Assembly (NCBI GenBank): GCA_028865545.1
Contig: JAGWJY010000002.1
Span: forward strand, 1-64,000
DNA: 64,000 nucleotides
Origin: Alphaproteobacteria bacterium
GTDB lineage: Bacteria > Pseudomonadota > Alphaproteobacteria > Micropepsales > Micropepsaceae
Direction of reading: 5' to 3'
Positions 45,526-54,395 of the stretch are shown piece after piece. The translations under genes were made by a program, and so were the position numbers. Position 1 is the first letter of the stretch, and each line of letters starts with the position of its first letter. A model generated the notes under the pieces. The model had not been told where the DNA came from, made no database searches, and saw only the letters and a program-made list of their open reading frames with translations.

Positions 45526-46781
45526 ATCAAGATTGCCCTGAAATCGTTGACGTTGGTCAGCGTCGGTCCGGTTACCACGGCATCTCCCAGCGCGCCGAAA
45601 AAGCCGTGGCCATCATTATTGGCGAGTGCGTCTCTCGGGCGGATGCCCTTGGCCCAGGCGCGCGCCAGCGTGTCGGGTGTTAGGATTGCTCCGGCAATCT
45701 CTTCAAGACCGTCGACCCCGTCGGTGTCTCCCGCGAGCGCCCACAGCCCGGCGCGTCCATCGAGCGCAATACCGAGCGAAAGCAGGAATTCCACATTACG
45801 CCCACCGCGCCCCGTGCCACGAACGGTTACCGTGGTTTCTCCCCCTGAGAGCAGAACACACGGCGGCACGAAAGGCTGTCCACGCACGGCCACCTGCGCC
45901 GTGATCCCAGCCATTACCTTGCCAACATCGCGCGCCTCGCCTTCGATGGAATCTCCCAAGATATGCACGGGTAATCCCGCGGCGTGTGCCATTTTTGCTG
46001 CCGCCTCCAGAGCCATTTGCGGCGTGGCAACCATCCGTGTCGTGGCAGGGGCAAAGCGCGGATCACCCGGCTTTATGGACTCACCACGTCCGCTGGTCAG
46101 CGCCGCAAGCACAGCAGCGGGAAGCACGATGCCGTAGCGCCGCACGATCGCCAGCGCGTCGGCACAGGTCGTCGAGTCGGCCACGGTGGGACCTGAGGCA
46201 ATATCCGTAAGCGCATCACCCGGAACGTCGGATATAAGAAGGGTCACTAATTTTGCAGGATACACGGCTGCACCCAGTCGACCGCCTTTTATGGCGGAGA
46301 GATGACGGCGTACGACGTTCATTTCGGAAATCGTCGCCCCCGAAGCAAGCAACGCCCGATTAACGATCTGCTTGTCTTCAAGCGTAATGCCTTCAAGTGG
46401 CAATGGCAGCAGAGCCGAACCGCCACCTGATATCAGACAGAGCACCGTATCGTCGGACCCCGCGGCTTCTGCGACGGCAAGAATTCTCTTCGCAGCGTCC
46501 AAGCCAGCCGAGTCTGGTACCGGATGTGCCGCTTCAACAATTTCGATGCGTTCGCATGGCACTGCATAACCGTAACGCGTCACCACCAAGCCCTGCAGCG
46601 GACCGGGCCAGTGGTCTTCTACGGCGCGCGCCATCGCCGCTGACGCTTTGCCCGCACCGATCACAATCAGACGCCCCTTGGGTGGTGCGGGCAGATGCGG
46701 CGGAACGCAATAAGACGGCTGCGCCGCCAAGATAGCAGCATCAAACATCTGACGCAGGAGAACACGCGGTTCGAAATTCAT
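45507..46781 (-). CDS. Glycerate 2-kinase (MOFRL / GckA family)
   Basis: A 424-residue protein of the DUF4147-MOFRL type. The N-terminal domain has GRLIVIGAGKASAAMARAVE and LCLISGGGSALLPLP; the C-terminal MOFRL domain has PCVLLSGGETTVTVRGTGRGGRN and LWALAGDTDGVDG. The family phosphorylates D-glycerate, normally to 2-phosphoglycerate. This takes the place of the unrelated GarK of enterobacteria and completes galactarate breakdown to glycolysis. ATG 46781 aligns with family N termini; the frame is open for 105 more codons upstream into garL but these are rejected. Only a weak GAG ribosome site is seen. Confidence 0.88.
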   Translation of the reverse strand: MNFEPRVLLRQMFDAAILAAQPSYCVPPHLPAPPKGRLIVIGAGKASAAMARAVEDHWPGPLQGLVVTRYGYAVPCERIEIVEAAHPVPDSAGLDAAKRILAVAEAAGSDDTVLCLISGGGSALLPLPLEGITLEDKQIVNRALLASGATISEMNVVRRHLSAIKGGRLGAAVYPAKLVTLLISDVPGDALTDIASGPTVADSTTCADALAIVRRYGIVLPAAVLAALTSGRGESIKPGDPRFAPATTRMVATPQMALEAAAKMAHAAGLPVHILGDSIEGEARDVGKVMAGITAQVAVRGQPFVPPCVLLSGGETTVTVRGTGRGGRNVEFLLSLGIALDGRAGLWALAGDTDGVDGLEEIAGAILTPDTLARAWAKGIRPRDALANNDGHGFFGALGDAVVTGPTLTNVNDFRAILICSGKE

Positions 46782-46833
46782 TATGCTTTGTAGCTCATTT
46801 CGGTGAATCGGCCGAACAGGATTTCGGTCGTTC

Positions 46834-47598
46834 TCAGCGGAATTTATCGTGCAGCGCTTGCGTGGCAGCGCGGAATACGCCGCTATCGGCGCCAACCGCC
46901 ACGAAGTTGAAGCCCATCGCGATATAGCGCCGGGCGTCGGCTTCCACCGGAGCGAGGATGCCGGCCGACTTTCCTGCCGCCGCCGCAGCACCCAAGACGT
47001 GCGTGATTGCTGCTTGTACATCCGGGTGACCAGGGTTGCCGAGATGATCCATGCCAGCCGACAGGTCCGACGGTCCGACAAATACACCGTCCACACCCGG
47101 CACTGCGACGATTTCGTCCACGGCTCTCACTGCGGTGGTGCTCTCGATTTGTACCAGCACCGTGATGTTGTCGTTCACCTCTTTCAAATAATCTTGCACG
47201 GTGCCGAAACGATTGGAACGGTGGGACACGGCGACGCCGCGAATGCCTTCAGGCGGATATCGAGTAGCCGCGACCGCACGACGCGCCTCATCGGCCGATT
47301 GCACAAAAGGTATGAGGAAGTTGTAGAATCCAATATCAAGTAACCGCTTGATCACGACGGCATCGTTCCAGGGTGGGCGCACCACCGGTGCGGAGACACT
47401 ATCCTTTAATGCCATCAGCTGCGGAATGAAGCTCAATACGTCATTCGGGGCATGTTCGCCATCAAGTAGAAGCCAGTCAAAGCCCGCAAGGCCGAGAATT
47501 TCGGTGGTGATGGGATTACCAAGAGCACACCAACAACCGATCACCTGTTCGCGCGCTAGAATTTTCTGGCGAAAGCGGTTTGGAAATGGACTGCTCAT
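46834..47598 (-). CDS. garL: 2-dehydro-3-deoxyglucarate aldolase
   Basis: A 254-residue HpcH/HpaI aldolase closely following E. coli Gar[15 protein letters not shown] with catalytic H49, [58 protein letters not shown] and [12 protein letters not shown]. It splits 5-dehydro-4-deoxyglucarate into pyruvate and tartronate semialdehyde. ATG 47598 has AAAGGT about 9 nt upstream; the in-frame TTG at 47619 is rejected because it would run into the transporter gene. It lies between the transporter (7-nt gap) and the glycerate kinase, in pathway order. Confidence 0.93.
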   Translation of the reverse strand: MSSPFPNRFRQKILAREQVIGCWCALGNPITTEILGLAGFDWLLLDGEHAPNDVLSFIPQLMALKDSVSAPVVRPPWNDAVVIKRLLDIGFYNFLIPFVQSADEARRAVAATRYPPEGIRGVAVSHRSNRFGTVQDYLKEVNDNITVLVQIESTTAVRAVDEIVAVPGVDGVFVGPSDLSAGMDHLGNPGHPDVQAAITHVLGAAAAAGKSAGILAPVEADARRYIAMGFNFVAVGADSGVFRAATQALHDKFR

Positions 47599-47605
47599 TT
47601 TGTGC

Positions 47606-48991
47606 TTACCTTTCTTCAAGAACCGTATCTCGTAACGTGAGATCGTTCAGTTCAAAGCGCTGAATCTTGCCGACAACGAACACCATCGCGACAATCGCAA
47701 TGGCCGCGTTGACACCGACAAACAAAAGAGCGCCGGAAAAATCCCCGGTAGCCTCCAGAATATAACCGATGACGATCGGCGTGATGATCCCGGCGGAATT
47801 ACCGAAGGTGTTGAATAACGCGCCAGAGAGACCGGCTGCTTCCTTGGGCGACGTGTCGGAAACCACGGCCCAACCGAGCGCACCCACGCCTTTGCCGAAA
47901 AAAGACAGCGACATAAACATCACAATGAGCGTGTTGGAGGTGACGTAATTGCAGGCGATCATCGACATGGCCAGGAGCATGCCGACAACGATGGGAATTT
48001 TTCGGGCAGCAGAAAGGCTCAGTCCGGCCTCCAGCAAGCGATCAGAAATCCATCCGCCGAGCAGGCCTCCGGCAAAACCGCATATCGCGGGCAGTGAGAC
48101 GACAAACCCTGCTTTCAAGATCGTCATATGACGCTCGATAACGAGGTACATCGGAAACCAAGTGAGGAAGAAATAGGTCAAGACGTTGATGCAATACTGA
48201 AAAATGTAGACGCCGAGCAGCATACGCGAGGCAAGCAGCTGACGTATGCAGGCCGCAGTAGAGAATTGCTTTTTCGTCTCGGGTGTGCCGCGTGCATCAA
48301 GGTCGATGAGGGCGCCGCCGTCGCGGATATATTCGAGTTCAGCTTGGTTGATGAGGGGATGCTCAGACGGAGAGTACACGGCCTTGTTCCAAGCGAATGC
48401 GAGGAAGAGACCAACACAACCCAGAGCGACAAAGGCGTATTGCCAACCGAAATCATGAACGGTCCAGCCGATCAGCGGCGCAAAGAAGGCCGTGGCGGCA
48501 TATTGCGCAGCATTGAAGACAGCCGATGCGAAGCCGCGCTCCTGCGCCGGAAACCATGCGGCGGTGATCCGACCGTTGGCCGGAAAAGCGGGGGCCTCCG
48601 CTGCCCCGAGTGCGAGGCGCAGAACGAAGAACGCTGCCACCGCTGCCCCGCCAGTAAAAAAACCCACGCCGCCCTGCAGCAGCGTGAAGAGGGACCATAG
48701 CGTAAGCGCAACGGCATAAGTTGTTTTGGAGCCGAAACGATCGAGCAGCCAGCCTCCGGGAATCTGCGCGATGACATAAGACCAAGCAAAGGCCGAAAAG
48801 ATGAACCCCATCTCGATGGAGGATAGATGCAGCGTCTTCTCGATCGCGGGCCCCGCAACGGACACGACTGCCCGGCAGGCGAAATTGGTCGCGGTAACGA
48901 CGAACAGCATCCCCAGGACAAGCCAGCGAGCCTGGCTGCGCGGTGCCGCAAGCACCGGCGCCGCCCGCCCGCTAGTTTGGAGAATTCTCAT
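47606..48991 (-). CDS. Galactarate/glucarate MFS transporter (GarP/GudP-like)
   Basis: A 461-residue ACS-family transporter with twelve helices and a large central loop. [20 protein letters not shown] and [20 protein letters not shown] parallel E. coli GudP, as does the [17 protein letters not shown] loop region. Together with GarD and GarL it provides uptake of galactarate or glucarate by proton symport. AGGG precedes ATG 48991. It heads the five-gene gar operon (48991 down to 43151), and its promoter region faces the FadR-type regulator gene. GarP and GudP cannot be separated by sequence alone. Confidence 0.88.
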   Translation of the reverse strand: MRILQTSGRAAPVLAAPRSQARWLVLGMLFVVTATNFACRAVVSVAGPAIEKTLHLSSIEMGFIFSAFAWSYVIAQIPGGWLLDRFGSKTTYAVALTLWSLFTLLQGGVGFFTGGAAVAAFFVLRLALGAAEAPAFPANGRITAAWFPAQERGFASAVFNAAQYAATAFFAPLIGWTVHDFGWQYAFVALGCVGLFLAFAWNKAVYSPSEHPLINQAELEYIRDGGALIDLDARGTPETKKQFSTAACIRQLLASRMLLGVYIFQYCINVLTYFFLTWFPMYLVIERHMTILKAGFVVSLPAICGFAGGLLGGWISDRLLEAGLSLSAARKIPIVVGMLLAMSMIACNYVTSNTLIVMFMSLSFFGKGVGALGWAVVSDTSPKEAAGLSGALFNTFGNSAGIITPIVIGYILEATGDFSGALLFVGVNAAIAIVAMVFVVGKIQRFELNDLTLRDTVLEER

Positions 48992-49043
48992 GGTGCCCTG
49001 CTTCGCGAACGTCTGCTAAGCCGTTCGCGCAAAAATTCATAAG

Positions 49044-49212
49044 TCGTCATATGTCATTTGCGAGAGCTTCGTCTACTCTAAAAGTTGAACCAGACCATCA
49101 AGTGGCGACAGGAGTGCCATAACGTACCACATTTTATGGAAATTCGTGCAGACACGTCGAGCAACAATCGAGCAAAACGGGATCACTAGACATAGGACGT
49201 AGTATGTCATAG
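49044..49212. promoter_or_regulatory. Divergent gar control region with repeated ATGTCAT elements
   Basis: Between the transporter and the GntR gene, TCGTCATATGTCAT (49044-49057) and TATGTCATAG (49203-49212) share ATGTCAT. They are 150 nt apart, near the two divergent starts. FadR-type repressors use short dyads of this kind. Candidate operators only. Confidence 0.35.
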
Positions 49213-49227
49213 CGTCACGTGGAAGCC

Positions 49228-49968
49228 ATGCACATCGGCAAGATGCCCGCATTATCCGCACTACCCCGAAGGCGCAGCCTCGTCCAAAGCGCCATGGACG
49301 CCTTGATGGCGAGAATCCGTGTTGGCGACTTTCAGGTCGGCGACAGGTTACCGACCGAGCCGGAGGTAATGGCCGAACTGGGCGTCAGTCGCACTGTTGT
49401 CCGGGAGGCGGTATCGCGGTTGCAGGCGTCTGGCGTGGTGGAGACACGGCACGGCATAGGCACGTTCGTGGTCGCTTCGCCATCCGGCATGAATCTCGAT
49501 ACCAGCGTTGTGACCACTCTTCACGACCTGATTGCGATGCTCGAATTGCGGATCAGTCTGGAGACAGACGCGGCGGCGCTTGCCGCATCACGGCGAACAG
49601 ATGGCCATATCGCTGCGATGCGCGGGGCTCTCGACGACCTTCAGCGAGACCTCAACGAAGGGCGTGATGGTGCTGGTTCGGATTTCCAGTTTCACCTTCA
49701 GATCGCGCTAGCGACCGGCAACCCTTATTTTGAAAATGTCTTTCGATATCTCGGAACCGCCACTATTCCGCGTACGCATATCGACACTGCGGCATTTGCC
49801 GCCGAGCCAGGCTCGGCCTATTTGCGGCGCACCAACAGCGAGCACGAATATATTTTCGAAGCCATAAAACGACAGGAACCTGAGACCGCACGTGCGGCCA
49901 TGCGGATGCATTTGAGCAGTAGTCAGGAAAGGCTCCGACGCGCGAGCGATGCAAAGGCGAGCCTTTAA
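49228..49968 (+). CDS. GntR family regulator (FadR subfamily), probable regulator of the gar operon
   Basis: A 246-residue protein. The winged helix covers residues ~15-85 (SAMDALMARIRVGDFQVGDR, LPTEPEVMAELGVSRTVVRE, GIGTFVV). The FCD domain covers ~95-235, with EHEYIFEAIKRQEPETARAA and FQFHLQIALATGNPYF holding the usual metal-site histidines. ATG 49228 has GGA 5-6 nt upstream; GTG 49219 is an alternative. It is divergent from the galactarate transporter and 21 nt before the lactonase gene, so it probably senses a galactarate-pathway metabolite and controls both. Confidence 0.86.
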   Translation: MHIGKMPALSALPRRRSLVQSAMDALMARIRVGDFQVGDRLPTEPEVMAELGVSRTVVREAVSRLQASGVVETRHGIGTFVVASPSGMNLDTSVVTTLHDLIAMLELRISLETDAAALAASRRTDGHIAAMRGALDDLQRDLNEGRDGAGSDFQFHLQIALATGNPYFENVFRYLGTATIPRTHIDTAAFAAEPGSAYLRRTNSEHEYIFEAIKRQEPETARAAMRMHLSSSQERLRRASDAKASL

Positions 49969-49989
49969 CCGGCCATGGAGGGCCGACAA

Positions 49990-51141
49990 ATGACGGAAAT
50001 AAATGTTGCGCCGACTTTGTCCCGTCGCACCATGCTCGCGGGAACCGGGGCCGTGGCGCTGAGTCCATTATCGGCGACGGCGCGCGGCGCCTCCAAGAAG
50101 GTGCTGCAGCTGTTTGTCGGCACGTTCAACACATCGACGACGCGTGGCCTTACGCCGTTTACCCTTCGTCCGTCGGATGATTCCTGGGCGCTCGGCACCA
50201 CGCTCCCCGATATCCAGAACGCCAGCTTCGGCGTCTACGGCCTCCGCCACGGATTGCAGTACCTGGTTGACGAACAGGATAAGGGCCGCCTTGCCGCTTA
50301 TCGCGTCAGTGCGCATGGCACGGCATGGGAACGCCTCGCAGATGTCCCGAGCATGGGCTCTAATCCCGCCTTTATCACCCTCGACGAAGCGGAGACCTGC
50401 CTGGTGACCGCGAATTACAACAGCGGCACCGTTGCGCTGTATCGCCTTGATCCCAACACCGGCCTGCCGCTGGAACCGCCCGACGTGATGCAGGATGCGG
50501 GTCATGGGCCCAACACCGACCGACAGCAAGGCCCCCACGCCCATTGCGCGCGCTTCAGTCCAGACCAGCGCTTCCTCTACACTGTTGATCTCGGGACGGA
50601 CGAAGTCGTCGGTTATCCCTTCGATACGGCAAAGCCGGCGCTGAACGGGCGTTTCACGGCGTTTCATGCCACGCCTGGTTCGGGACCGCGTCATATCATT
50701 TTCCACCCGCATCGGCCCTTTGCCTATCTGGTGGCTGAGATCGGCAGTCTCGTTACGGCATTGCGCCGGTATCCCGATGGGCGTCTCGAACAGATGCAGA
50801 TTCTTTCCACGCTTCCGCCTGACTTCACAGCCCATAACCAGGCGGCGCATATAGCTATGAACCGCGCGGGCAGCCGACTCTATATCTCGAACCGCGGCCA
50901 TAACAGCATCGCGGTATTCGCCATCGCCCCTTCGGGAAAACTCACGCTGTTGCAGCACAGTTCCACCGGCGGGGATTGGCCGCGTTTCTTCCTGCTTCTA
51001 GAAGATCATAAGCGTCTCATCGTTGCTAACGAACGTTCCGGCACGCTGGTGCTGTTCCATGCCGCGGCTGACGGCACCTTGCAGCCCACCGGCAAGAGCC
51101 TTTCCATGACGGAAGCGGTCTATGTCGGGCGGACTGCCTGA
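49990..51141 (+). CDS. Tat-exported lactonase family beta-propeller protein
   Basis: A 383-residue seven-bladed propeller of the YbhE/6-phosphogluconolactonase (3-carboxymuconate cyclase) family. A twin-arginine signal (LSRRTMLAGTGAVALSPLSA) indicates export. Landmarks are LVTANYNSGTVALYRLD, PHAHCARFSPDQRFLYTVDLG, PGSGPRHIIFHP and LYISNRGHNSIAVF. GGAGGG lies 7 nt before ATG 49990. Next to the gar regulator it could open an aldarolactone, such as galactarolactone from oxidised galacturonate, in the periplasm. That substrate is inferred. The family also includes cytoplasmic phosphogluconolactonases, which have no Tat signal. Confidence 0.85.
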   Translation: MTEINVAPTLSRRTMLAGTGAVALSPLSATARGASKKVLQLFVGTFNTSTTRGLTPFTLRPSDDSWALGTTLPDIQNASFGVYGLRHGLQYLVDEQDKGRLAAYRVSAHGTAWERLADVPSMGSNPAFITLDEAETCLVTANYNSGTVALYRLDPNTGLPLEPPDVMQDAGHGPNTDRQQGPHAHCARFSPDQRFLYTVDLGTDEVVGYPFDTAKPALNGRFTAFHATPGSGPRHIIFHPHRPFAYLVAEIGSLVTALRRYPDGRLEQMQILSTLPPDFTAHNQAAHIAMNRAGSRLYISNRGHNSIAVFAIAPSGKLTLLQHSSTGGDWPRFFLLLEDHKRLIVANERSGTLVLFHAAADGTLQPTGKSLSMTEAVYVGRTA

Positions 51142-51230
51142 GGCGTACCTTTCGTCGACGACGCCTCGATCGTTGCCGACGACAACGACACTTTTGATGA
51201 GTGTTACGCGTCCGAGGAACGCCGCTCGCA

Positions 51231-51605
51231 CTAGTAAACGGTACGCGCCCACGTCATGTATCGTTCGAGTTCTTCCTTCGTAACACGAAGGTCGACGAAA
51301 CGCGGCTGCTCTTCTCCGGGTGCGACGAGGGCCGACATATCGTCGGCAAGCTTCAGGCCGCTGGTGATCTCGCGGGTAAGACGTCCATGGTCTGCCTCAT
51401 CCGGCGGTTTTCCATAAACATCGATGACCTGGACGATATTGTTCGCAAACCAAAACTGCGGGCGCTCCGACTGCTCCGCGATATGGGCTAACGGAAGGCG
51501 TTCGTTCAAAGCTTTCTGATATGCGGTGCGGGCTGCATCGGATAGCGTCTCAGCGCCCTGAAGCGTGACGGATGAAGCCGTGCGGTGAAAACGCTGCAAC
51601 AACAT
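51231..51605 (-). CDS. Hypothetical protein, 124 residues
   Basis: A minus-strand frame of credible composition: helical N-terminal half (ETLSDAARTAYQKALNERLP), then FWFANNIVQVIDVYGKPP, GLKLADDMSALVAPGEEQPRF and an amphipathic C-terminal helix KEELERYMTWAR. There is no signal peptide, membrane helix or recognised domain. AAGG is 11 nt before ATG 51605. It stands alone, convergent with the lactonase gene and next to the AT-rich segment. It may be a complete orphan gene or the end of a larger one; no continuation was found upstream. Confidence 0.55.
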   Translation of the reverse strand: MLLQRFHRTASSVTLQGAETLSDAARTAYQKALNERLPLAHIAEQSERPQFWFANNIVQVIDVYGKPPDEADHGRLTREITSGLKLADDMSALVAPGEEQPRFVDLRVTKEELERYMTWARTVY

Positions 51606-51750
51606 CTAGGCGTTCGCCTTCATAAGACTGCGATGATCCCGTGCCGCGAACCCACGTCCAATTTGCAAATTAGGCCGCGCCCCACGCTCCATCGCAGCGC
51701 ATGGGCCATTACCGTCTTTCTGACTACTGCATAATAATTATATATTATAC

Positions 51751-51785
51751 ATCGTTATGCATGTATCAACATTTCATATAACGAT
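51751..51785. repeat. Inverted pair ATCGTTAT / ATAACGAT (distal operator candidate)
   Basis: ATCGTTAT at 51751-51758 and ATAACGAT at 51778-51785, exact reverse complements, 27 nt start to start. The same word occurs twice more directly upstream of the XRE gene, which suggests binding sites of one regulator, perhaps looping. Confidence 0.5.
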
Positions 51786-51982
51786 ACACAATCGTCATTA
51801 TGGTGGCAATAACATGCCAAAAACGATCTGCGGCAATATCGACGGGCTAACTTCGCGGCCTTACGGACAGGGTCTCAATTGCCACTGAAAATATACAGTT
51901 TTTGCCGTTTTTGCTTACCTTTTAGCCGCCTATTGTCTATGTTCCAGCGTCAAAATTAAGCATATTCTCTAGTTATTAACTA

Positions 51983-52009
51983 TTGTATATATTTACTTCT
52001 TTCTATAAT
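51983..52009 (+). promoter_or_regulatory. Candidate promoter of the XRE-hyf operon
   Basis: TTGTAT at 51983-51988 and TATAAT at 52004-52009 with a 15-nt spacer. The perfect -10 box lies 46 nt before the XRE start codon, and an ATAACGAT copy begins 5 nt after it, where the transcription start would be. The spacer is short, so strength may depend on a regulator. Confidence 0.42.
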
Positions 52010-52013
52010 GCCA

Positions 52014-52045
52014 ATAACGATAATTTAAATATCATATATAACGAT
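52014..52045. promoter_or_regulatory. Direct repeat ATAACGAT x2, operator candidate of the XRE regulator
   Basis: ATAACGAT at 52014-52021 and 52038-52045, 24 nt apart (about two helical turns plus). They lie between the -10 box and the XRE start, an ideal place for autorepression. Confidence 0.5.
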
Positions 52046-52054
52046 TGAAACGTC

Positions 52055-52375
52055 ATGACGCACACCTTGTACCTCATCACGGCCTCCCAACTTCGGGCTG
52101 CCAGAGCCCTGCTCGGGCTCGACCAACGCGCGCTGGCGGAACGGGCCGGGCTGTCTCACCCGACCGTCCAGCGCATGGAGGCCAGCGAGGGCGTGATTAG
52201 GGGCAACATCGATTCGCTCGGCAAGCTCGTTTCGGCGCTGGAAGCCGCAGGTATCGAACTGCTCGGTGACGGCTTGGCGAGCAATGGTCTGGGGCGCGGT
52301 GTGCGCTTGAGGGCGCGCGACGCGACATCCGAAGGCGAAAGTCCCACCGCTTCAACACTTCTTCGGCGTCAGTAG
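52055..52375 (+). CDS. Small XRE-family HTH regulator upstream of the Hyf-like operon
   Basis: A 106-residue protein with one helix-turn-helix at residues ~8-65: ITASQLRAARALLGLDQRAL, then AERAGLSHPTVQRMEASEG. The C-terminal ~35 residues are probably disordered. This is the compact XRE type found singly in alphaproteobacteria, usually an autorepressor. It is 10 nt ahead of hyfB on the same strand and is therefore probably co-transcribed. Repeated ATAACGAT words upstream are its likely targets. No strong Shine-Dalgarno is visible before ATG 52055. Confidence 0.82.
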   Translation: MTHTLYLITASQLRAARALLGLDQRALAERAGLSHPTVQRMEASEGVIRGNIDSLGKLVSALEAAGIELLGDGLASNGLGRGVRLRARDATSEGESPTASTLLRRQ

Positions 52376-52385
52376 GAAGGCTGCG

Positions 52386-54395
52386 ATGATCGTCGTCGGT
52401 GTGCTGTCGTGCGTCGCCGCGTTGACTGCTCTTGCCTGCCTTGCCGTAAGCGCCAATCAGAAGCGTCAGGCGAATACCCTGATCTATGGCGCCAGCGCAG
52501 CGATTTGCGGTGTCGGCCTCGCCTGCGCCCTAGCGGCTCTCTATAGCGGCGCAGCGTCGACCGTAATTCTGCCGCTGGGCTTGCCCTGGCTCGGCATGCA
52601 TTTTCGGGTGGATGCTCTGGCGGCGGCCTTCCTATGCGTCGTCAACGTGGGAGGAGTCGCGGCAAGCGTCTTCGCCCTCGGCTACGGCCGCCATGAAGCC
52701 GCACCACAGCGTGTCCTGCCTTTTTTTCCGGCCTTTCTGGCTGCAATGAACCTTGTCGTCATCGCCGATGACGCCTTCACCTTTCTCTTATCGTGGGAAC
52801 TCATGTCACTGATGTCGTGGGCGCTGGTGATCAGCCACGACCGCACCGCTGAAAACATGCGTGCAGGCCTCATCTATATCGTGATGGCGAGCTTCGGAAC
52901 TCTGGCTCTGTTGCTGGCGTTCGGTATTCTGGCCGGCCCGGACGGGTTGTACGCGTTCTCATCCATGCGCGCGCACGGCCTGAATTCAAACTACACGATG
53001 ATCGTGATGCTTCTGACCCTGATCGGCGCGGGATCAAAAGCCGGGATATTTCCGCTGCATACCTGGCTGCCCTTGGCGCACCCGGCGGCGCCCAGCCATG
53101 CCTCCGCGCTGATGAGCGGCGTCATGACGAAGGTGGCCGTCTACGCCTTCATCCGGATCGTCTTCGATCTCCTGGGGCCGATCGATTGGCGCCTTGCCAT
53201 GATCGTCATCGGCGTCGGGGCCGTCACGGCGTTGATGGGCGTGCTCTATGCGCTGATGCAGCATGATTTGAAACGCCTGCTTGCCTATCACACCGTCGAA
53301 AACATCGGCATCATCTTCGTAGGATTGGGCCTGGCGTTGGCGTTCCGCGCAAACGGCCTGGCCGCAGCCGCGGCGCTCGCCGCCACCGCGGCGCTGTTTC
53401 ACGTCTTCAATCACTCGCTGTTCAAAAGCCTATTGTTCTTTGGCGCCGGCGCCGTCCAGACCGCCACGGGTGAACGCGACATGGACCATCTGGGCGGTCT
53501 CATCCACACCATGCCGCGGACCGCCATCGCTTTTCTCGTCGGCGCTGCGGCGATTTCCGCCCTGCCGCCGCTGAACGGATTCGCATCGGAATGGCTGACG
53601 TTTCAGGCCGTCTTTCTCAGTTCCACCTTTCCACAGTGGGGCCTGCGCCTCCTGGCCCCGGCGGCGGGCGCGCTTCTGGCGTTGTCTGCGGCGCTGGCGG
53701 CGGCCTGTTTCGTCAAGGCGTTCGGCATCAGTTTTCTGGGCCGCGCCCGCAGCAACGCAGCGCAAAACGCCAAGGAGACCGATAAGGCGTCGCTCACCGC
53801 AATGCTCGGTCTCGCCGCGGCTTGCGGTTTCGCCGGCATTTTTCCGGGCCTTTTCACCAATCTGCTTGCGCCCGCCACACAATTTCTGACGACAAGCCGG
53901 ATGCCGGTGCAGGCGATGGCCGCACCCTGGACCCCATTGTTGCCGGTGGCTGCGAGCCACAATTCCTACAGTGGCTTTGTCATCGCCACCTGTCTGGTCA
54001 TCGCGACGGCGCTAACTGCATCCGTCGTTCGCGCGTTCGCGAACAATGCTACGCGTCGTAGCGCCGCCTGGGACTGCGGATATCCGGAGGCAAGTCCAAC
54101 AACGCAGTATACCGCCGGGAGCTTTGCCCAACCCATACGCCGGGTATTCGCCACGATTGCGTTTCGTGCGCGCGAGCAGGTTACCATGCCGGCGCCTACG
54201 GACACCGGCGCGGCACAGTTTCTGCTGACGCTGCGCGATCCTGCTTGGGACTTTCTTTACACGCCTATCGGGAGGAGTGTCGATTTTCTGGCGGATCATT
54301 TCAATCGGTTCCAATTTCTTACCATTCGTCGTTACCTCGGCTTGGTGTTCCTGACGCTTGTCTTCCTGCTCACGGTGTTGGTGCTATGGGCATAA
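52386..54395 (+). CDS. hyfB: Hyf-like complex antiporter-type subunit B (HyfB / NuoL-like)
   Basis: A 669-residue membrane protein with about sixteen helices. The Mrp/NuoL-type core contains DDAFTFLLSWELMSLMSWAL (with the channel glutamate), GAGSKAGIFPLHTWLPLAHP (channel lysine) and LLAYHTVENIGIIFVGLGLA. HyfB-type subunits form a proton- or sodium-translocating half-channel in energy-converting hydrogenases and related complexes. AGGAAGG lies about 5 nt before ATG 52386. Its stop overlaps hyfC by 10 nt. The C-terminal ~150 residues include a long soluble stretch as in other HyfB proteins. Confidence 0.9.
   Translation: MIVVGVLSCVAALTALACLAVSANQKRQANTLIYGASAAICGVGLACALAALYSGAASTVILPLGLPWLGMHFRVDALAAAFLCVVNVGGVAASVFALGYGRHEAAPQRVLPFFPAFLAAMNLVVIADDAFTFLLSWELMSLMSWALVISHDRTAENMRAGLIYIVMASFGTLALLLAFGILAGPDGLYAFSSMRAHGLNSNYTMIVMLLTLIGAGSKAGIFPLHTWLPLAHPAAPSHASALMSGVMTKVAVYAFIRIVFDLLGPIDWRLAMIVIGVGAVTALMGVLYALMQHDLKRLLAYHTVENIGIIFVGLGLALAFRANGLAAAAALAATAALFHVFNHSLFKSLLFFGAGAVQTATGERDMDHLGGLIHTMPRTAIAFLVGAAAISALPPLNGFASEWLTFQAVFLSSTFPQWGLRLLAPAAGALLALSAALAAACFVKAFGISFLGRARSNAAQNAKETDKASLTAMLGLAAACGFAGIFPGLFTNLLAPATQFLTTSRMPVQAMAAPWTPLLPVAASHNSYSGFVIATCLVIATALTASVVRAFANNATRRSAAWDCGYPEASPTTQYTAGSFAQPIRRVFATIAFRAREQVTMPAPTDTGAAQFLLTLRDPAWDFLYTPIGRSVDFLADHFNRFQFLTIRRYLGLVFLTLVFLLTVLVLWA

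Larger units (their letters stand above)
51606..52054. other. AT-rich regulatory segment upstream of the XRE-hyf unit
   Basis: 449 nt, much richer in A+T than the rest of the window, especially 51725-51800 and 51950-52050. No gene is seen. It contains four copies of ATAACGAT (or its complement) and a candidate promoter, annotated separately. It marks the border between the sugar-acid region and the Hyf-like operon. Confidence 0.6.

Noticed and set aside
49044-49212. LexA or Fur-type box in the gar control region
   Set aside because: The sequence does not fit either consensus; a GntR-type site is more plausible.
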